In this document: positions 6,214 to 8,382 of the stretch, one piece after another
Layout of the letters: every line of letters starts with the position of its first letter
How positions within the stretch are numbered: position 1 is the first letter of the stretch
Assembly: GCA_017302755.1 (NCBI GenBank)
Contig: JAFLCR010000098.1
Span: forward strand, 1-8,382
Length of the DNA: 8,382 nucleotides
Origin: Alphaproteobacteria bacterium
GTDB lineage: Bacteria > Pseudomonadota > Alphaproteobacteria > Rickettsiales > JAFLCR01
Direction: 5' to 3'
Program-made: the position numbers and the translations under genes
The notes under the pieces: generated by a model
Seen by the model: the letters and a program-made list of their open reading frames with translations, nothing else
Database searches by the model: none
Told to the model about the DNA's origin: nothing

Positions 6214-6278
6214 ATAATGCTCGCAGGAAATAGCCCGCATCATACTTATGCGCAGTGTTTTGTATAGGGTTTTTAGCT

Positions 6279-6302
6279 GCCCGCCAGAATTCGGCTGCGG
6301 GC
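6279..6302. other. imperfect hairpin between the operon and the orphan gene
   Basis: GCCCGC (6279-6284) can pair with GCGGGC (6297-6302) around a 12-base loop in the 99-bp gap 6214-6312. No T-run follows on the minus strand, so it is not a canonical terminator for the upstream orphan gene. I see no confident promoter for the operon in this gap. Confidence 0.25.
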
Positions 6303-6312
6303 CACCAGCGCC

Positions 6313-6738
6313 TTAGCCGGGGGTAGGAACGGAAGGAATATCGGCAATCCGGCCTCTGGCCTCAATGGCTGCAGTGAGCGGTTCTTTCAACTCCGTGAGA
6401 GCCTGCTCGATCGTTACATCTGAAAATATAATGTTAGCCCTAAGACTCTTGGGTTGATTCTGTAGGAGCTGAACAAAAGTCCGAGGAACTTCCTCTACTG
6501 AACTAGAAGCCCTAACAGAACCGGTCTGCAACGCCGTCCCTAAATCATCGCTCAATGCATTTATTCTGGGCGCATCCGTCGCTAAAAACGTTGCAGACAT
6601 GACAAAACCATCCTGAGTCTGAAGCGCTATTTTCTCCTCGTCACTTAAACGACGAAACTGTACATGTGAATCACTGATCCTTACATGTACAAAATTTTCC
6701 AAGAGCACGGCAAGCTCAACTGCTTCTTCACTGCCCAT
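6313..6738 (-). CDS. small orphan protein of unknown function, AT-richer than its neighbours
   Basis: I do not recognise this 141-aa product. It starts MGSEEAVELAVLLENF, has no Cys, signal peptide or membrane segment, and appears soluble and mostly helical-plus-strand, ending in a Pro-rich tail (DIPSVPTPG). The ATG at 6738 is preferred over an in-frame ATG at 6756. GGAGAGG (6750-6744) sits at proper spacing before 6738, inside what would be coding sequence of the longer form. Base composition is clearly lower in GC than the flanking genes and codon use is less biased, which hints at later acquisition or weak expression. It is divergent from nrdJ and separated from the NDUFA12 operon by a 99-bp gap. 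That the frame is real rests on its length in AT-richer DNA and the good Shine-Dalgarno. Confidence 0.65.
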   Translation of the reverse strand: MGSEEAVELAVLLENFVHVRISDSHVQFRRLSDEEKIALQTQDGFVMSATFLATDAPRINALSDDLGTALQTGSVRASSSVEEVPRTFVQLLQNQPKSLRANIIFSDVTIEQALTELKEPLTAAIEARGRIADIPSVPTPG

Positions 6739-6757
6739 ATTGCCTCTCCAAAACATT

Positions 6758-6771
6758 TTCTATCAATAGAA
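6758..6771. promoter_or_regulatory. perfect 14-bp inverted repeat upstream of the orphan gene
   Basis: TTCTAT-CA-ATAGAA is a perfect dyad 20-33 bp before the orphan gene start, a typical operator position. It also comes within one mismatch of an IHF-type sequence. Which protein binds, if any, is not evident. Confidence 0.3.
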
Positions 6772-6861
6772 TACATCTGTATTATTGCTTTTTTATTACG
6801 CAAAAAACACAGCTTCCAAACTTGGCGGGCCGTTTTCTAACGCACTAAATTTCCCTCAGAT

Positions 6862-6870
6862 TTATCCACA
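6862..6870 (+). promoter_or_regulatory. DnaA box 1 (perfect TTATCCACA)
   Basis: The site is an exact match to the high-affinity DnaA box TTATCCACA. It lies about 270 bp upstream of the nrdJ start and 64 bp from the second box in the same orientation. Confidence 0.7.
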
Positions 6871-6909
6871 CCGCCGCAAGAAGAAAGCTACGCATTTTTC
6901 TTCCTACTA

Positions 6910-6922
6910 GGATAAGTTATCC
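6910..6922. promoter_or_regulatory. inverted TTATCC half-sites (GGATAA-G-TTATCC)
   Basis: Two TTATCC half-boxes in opposite orientation with one central base form a 13-bp near-perfect dyad directly before DnaA box 2. They may be weak DnaA sites. Confidence 0.4.
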
Positions 6923-6925
6923 CGG

Positions 6926-6934
6926 TTATCCACA
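6926..6934 (+). promoter_or_regulatory. DnaA box 2 (perfect TTATCCACA)
   Basis: This is a second exact TTATCCACA, about 200 bp upstream of the nrdJ start. Two perfect copies in 73 bp are unlikely by chance in this small gap. Confidence 0.7.
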
Positions 6935-6943
6935 GCTAGTTTT

Positions 6944-6964
6944 ACCCCCATCAAAAAAGGGGGT
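6944..6964. other. ACCCCC/GGGGGT hairpin with A-rich loop
   Basis: ACCCCC (6944-6949) pairs with GGGGGT (6959-6964) around the nine-base loop ATCAAAAAA. No T-run follows, so it is not a clear terminator. Its role is unknown. Confidence 0.4.
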
Positions 6965-6966
6965 TG

Positions 6967-6982
6967 TTACTACATATAGTAT
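6967..6982. promoter_or_regulatory. NrdR-box-like palindrome 1
   Basis: The core CTACATATAG (6970-6979) matches nine of ten positions of the NrdR-box core CwAtATaTwG. NrdR is the ATP/dATP-sensing repressor of ribonucleotide reductase genes. The site overlaps a possible -10 element (TATAGT, 6975-6980), as NrdR boxes often do. Confidence 0.5.
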
Positions 6983-7010
6983 GTCAAATCCTTTTTTTAG
7001 GAAAAAACTC

Positions 7011-7026
7011 ACAAAATCTATTGCGA
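7011..7026. promoter_or_regulatory. NrdR-box-like palindrome 2 (weaker)
   Basis: The core AAATCTATTG (7014-7023) matches eight of ten core positions, and the left flank ACA fits the consensus. It starts 44 bp after the first box, close to four helical turns. NrdR boxes usually occur in helically phased pairs, most often closer than this. Confidence 0.35.
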
Positions 7027-7120
7027 GCTGGAACAAGGGGGTGTTAGTTTAAAATATAGGCAAGGGCAATTGCGGATTGACCCAAAAAACACCAGCCAGA
7101 AACGTTTTTCTAATAGAGAC

Positions 7121-7126
7121 AGGGGA
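7121..7126 (+). promoter_or_regulatory. ribosome binding site of nrdJ
   Basis: AGGGGA lies eight bases before the ATG at 7135 and supports that start. Confidence 0.7.
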
Positions 7127-7134
7127 CTTGTAGG

Positions 7135-8382
7135 ATGCATATCGAGCGCCGCTTTACCAAAGAAGGCAAATCTCCCTACGCAGGCATCGCATTCAGAAAC
7201 GCCGACGTGCAGATGAAAAATCCGGACGGCTCGACGGTGTTCGCCATTTCGGGCGTCGAGGTGCCGGATTCATGGTCGCAGGTCGCGGTCGACGTGCTCG
7301 CGCAGAAATATTTCCGCAAGGCGGGCGTGCCTTCGAAGCTGAAGAAAATCGAGGAAGAGACGGTTCCCTCCTGGCTGTGGCGCAGCGAAGCCGACGTGGA
7401 AGGTATCGCCGAAGACAAGGCGTTCGGCGGCGAAACCTCAGCCAAACAGGTGTTCGAGCGCCTTGCCGGCACTTGGACCTATTGGGGCTGGAAGCACGGC
7501 TATTTCGACACCGAGAAGGACGCTCGCGCCTTCTACGACGAGCTCTGCTTCATGCTGGCGGCGCAAATCTGCGCGCCCAATTCCCCGCAATGGTTCAACA
7601 CCGGACTGCACTGGGCCTACGGCATCGACGGCCCCGCACAGGGCCACTTCTACGTCGACCCCGAAGGCAAAACACTCAAGAAATCCAAGTCTTCCTACGA
7701 ACGCCCGCAGCCGCATGCCTGCTTCATCCAGAGCATCGACGACGACCTGGTGAACGAAGGCGGCATCATGGATTTGTGGGTGCGCGAGGCGCGCCTCTTT
7801 AAGTACGGCTCCGGCACGGGTAGCAATTTTTCGAACCTGCGCGCGGACGGCGAATCGCTCTCCGGCGGCGGCAAATCCTCTGGGCTGATGAGCTTCCTGA
7901 AGATCGGCGACCGCGCGGCGGGCGCCATCAAATCCGGCGGCACCACGCGCCGTGCCGCCAAGATGGTGGTGCTCGACGTCGATCATCCCGATATCGAATC
8001 CTTCGTGAACTGGAAGGTGGTGGAAGAGCAGAAAGTGGCGGCGCTCGTCGCCGGCTCGAAGCTCGCCAACAAGCACATGAACGCGATCATGGCCGCCTGC
8101 CAGGGCGAAGGCGAGACGCGTTTCGACCCCTCCGCCAACGGCGCGCTGCGCCGCGAGATCATTGCCGCGCGCAAGAGCATGATTCCGGAGAATTACATTC
8201 AGCGCGTGATCCAGTTCGCGCAGCAGGGCTACACCTCGGTCGATTTCCCCGTCTATGATACGGATTGGGATTCCGAGGCATACCTCACCGTGTCCGGCCA
8301 GAACTCGAACAACACGGTGCGCGTCACCAACGATTTCCTGAAGGCGGTCGATGAGAACCAGCCCTGGAACCTCACCTGGCAG
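7135..8382 (+). CDS. nrdJ: adenosylcobalamin-dependent (class II) ribonucleotide reductase NrdJ, 3' end beyond the window
   Basis: The open frame of 416 codons runs off the window end. It is the N-terminal third of the large alphaproteobacterial-type NrdJ, which reduces ribonucleotides to deoxyribonucleotides using vitamin B12 and needs no oxygen. It begins MHIERRFTKEGKSPYAGIAF, the usual start of this subfamily, without an ATP-cone. Family blocks are CAPNSPQWFNTGL (146-158), PHACFIQSIDDDLVNEGGIM (193-212) with Cys196 as the likely first redox-active cysteine, KYGSGTGSNFSNLR (223-236), KSGGTTRRAAKMVVLDVDHP (266-285) and SGQNSNNTVRV (387-397). The thiyl-radical cysteine motif and C-terminal shuttle cysteines would lie downstream and are not seen. 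The start has AGGGGA at good spacing. The upstream region carries DnaA and NrdR-like sites. A full gene would be roughly 1,200 codons, so most of it is missing here. Confidence 0.96.
   Translation, partial: MHIERRFTKEGKSPYAGIAFRNADVQMKNPDGSTVFAISGVEVPDSWSQVAVDVLAQKYFRKAGVPSKLKKIEEETVPSWLWRSEADVEGIAEDKAFGGETSAKQVFERLAGTWTYWGWKHGYFDTEKDARAFYDELCFMLAAQICAPNSPQWFNTGLHWAYGIDGPAQGHFYVDPEGKTLKKSKSSYERPQPHACFIQSIDDDLVNEGGIMDLWVREARLFKYGSGTGSNFSNLRADGESLSGGGKSSGLMSFLKIGDRAAGAIKSGGTTRRAAKMVVLDVDHPDIESFVNWKVVEEQKVAALVAGSKLANKHMNAIMAACQGEGETRFDPSANGALRREIIAARKSMIPENYIQRVIQFAQQGYTSVDFPVYDTDWDSEAYLTVSGQNSNNTVRVTNDFLKAVDENQPWNLTWQ

Larger units (their letters stand above)
6739..7134. other. AT-rich divergent regulatory region between the orphan gene and nrdJ
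   Basis: This is the longest gene-free stretch of the window. It holds a dyad at 6758-6771, two perfect DnaA boxes, inverted TTATCC half-sites, a C5/G5 hairpin at 6944-6964, NrdR-like palindromes, several A/T runs, and the nrdJ Shine-Dalgarno. I could not place a convincing -35/-10 pair for nrdJ, although TATAGT (6975-6980) and TAAAAT (7050-7055) are possible -10 elements. No riboswitch-like B12 box was seen. Confidence 0.6.

Noticed and set aside
5224..6267. Plus-strand open frame of 347 codons opposite mlaD and the NDUFA12-like gene
   Set aside because: It is antisense to two conserved genes and the product has no recognisable features.
6739..7134. Firm call of the chromosomal replication origin
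   Set aside because: Only two perfect DnaA boxes are present and none of the usual alphaproteobacterial origin neighbours (hemE, parAB, dnaA) is in the window. Regulation of nrdJ explains the boxes more simply.
7027..7134. Cobalamin riboswitch ahead of the B12-dependent enzyme gene
   Set aside because: No B12-box-like sequence or the expected long structured leader was recognised, and class II reductase genes are not usual targets.
7438..8076. Minus-strand open frame of 212 codons opposite nrdJ
   Set aside because: It is a shadow of the well-supported NrdJ frame.

Overview
The window is a stretch of bacterial chromosome of high GC content (the genes) broken by AT-rich intergenic DNA. The gene set points to an alphaproteobacterium. 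It includes an NDUFA12-type complex I accessory subunit, which in bacteria is essentially alphaproteobacterial, sitting directly upstream of mlaD and a DUF2155 gene. It also has an rpoH of the alphaproteobacterial type beside an RluA-family pseudouridine synthase, and a large B12-dependent ribonucleotide reductase. I cannot name the genus. Most of the content is housekeeping; I found no defence system, prophage, CRISPR array, tRNA or rRNA.

Layout, left to right. Positions 1-518 hold the 3' part of an RluA-family rRNA pseudouridine synthase, interrupted by an in-frame TAG at 51-53. A 216-bp gap carries a good sigma70-type promoter and a structured leader for rpoH (735-1619), the heat-shock sigma factor. 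rpoH converges on a minus-strand gene for a coiled-coil protein with a J-domain-like HPD segment (1723-2562). The two genes are separated by a mirrored pair of REP-like palindromes and a T-run. The J-like gene lies 18 bp downstream of yifB/comM (2581-4101, minus), an AAA+ Mg-chelatase-like ATPase. A second mirrored REP pair separates yifB from a compact minus-strand operon, read right to left: NDUFA12-like gene (6213-5866), mlaD (5856-5359), a DUF2155 periplasmic protein broken by a one-base frameshift (5354-4855), and a SCO1/SenC copper chaperone (4858-4241, GTG start overlapping the previous stop).

Upstream of this operon is a small, visibly AT-richer orphan gene (6738-6313, minus). Then comes a 397-bp AT-rich divergent intergenic region, followed by nrdJ (7135 to beyond the window end, plus), the adenosylcobalamin-dependent ribonucleotide reductase. 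The divergent region contains two perfect DnaA boxes (TTATCCACA), inverted TTATCC half-sites, a hairpin and NrdR-box-like palindromes. This suggests that nrdJ is tied both to DnaA and to the nucleotide-sensing repressor NrdR.

Functionally the operon groups cell-envelope and respiratory-chain maintenance: complex I accessory subunit, outer-membrane lipid transport and cytochrome oxidase copper delivery. rpoH and the J-like protein suggest a proteostasis neighbourhood. Two conserved genes each carry one simple lesion (nonsense in the pseudouridine synthase, minus one base in DUF2155). Such lesions could be sequencing errors or genuine gene decay, and only reads or relatives would tell.
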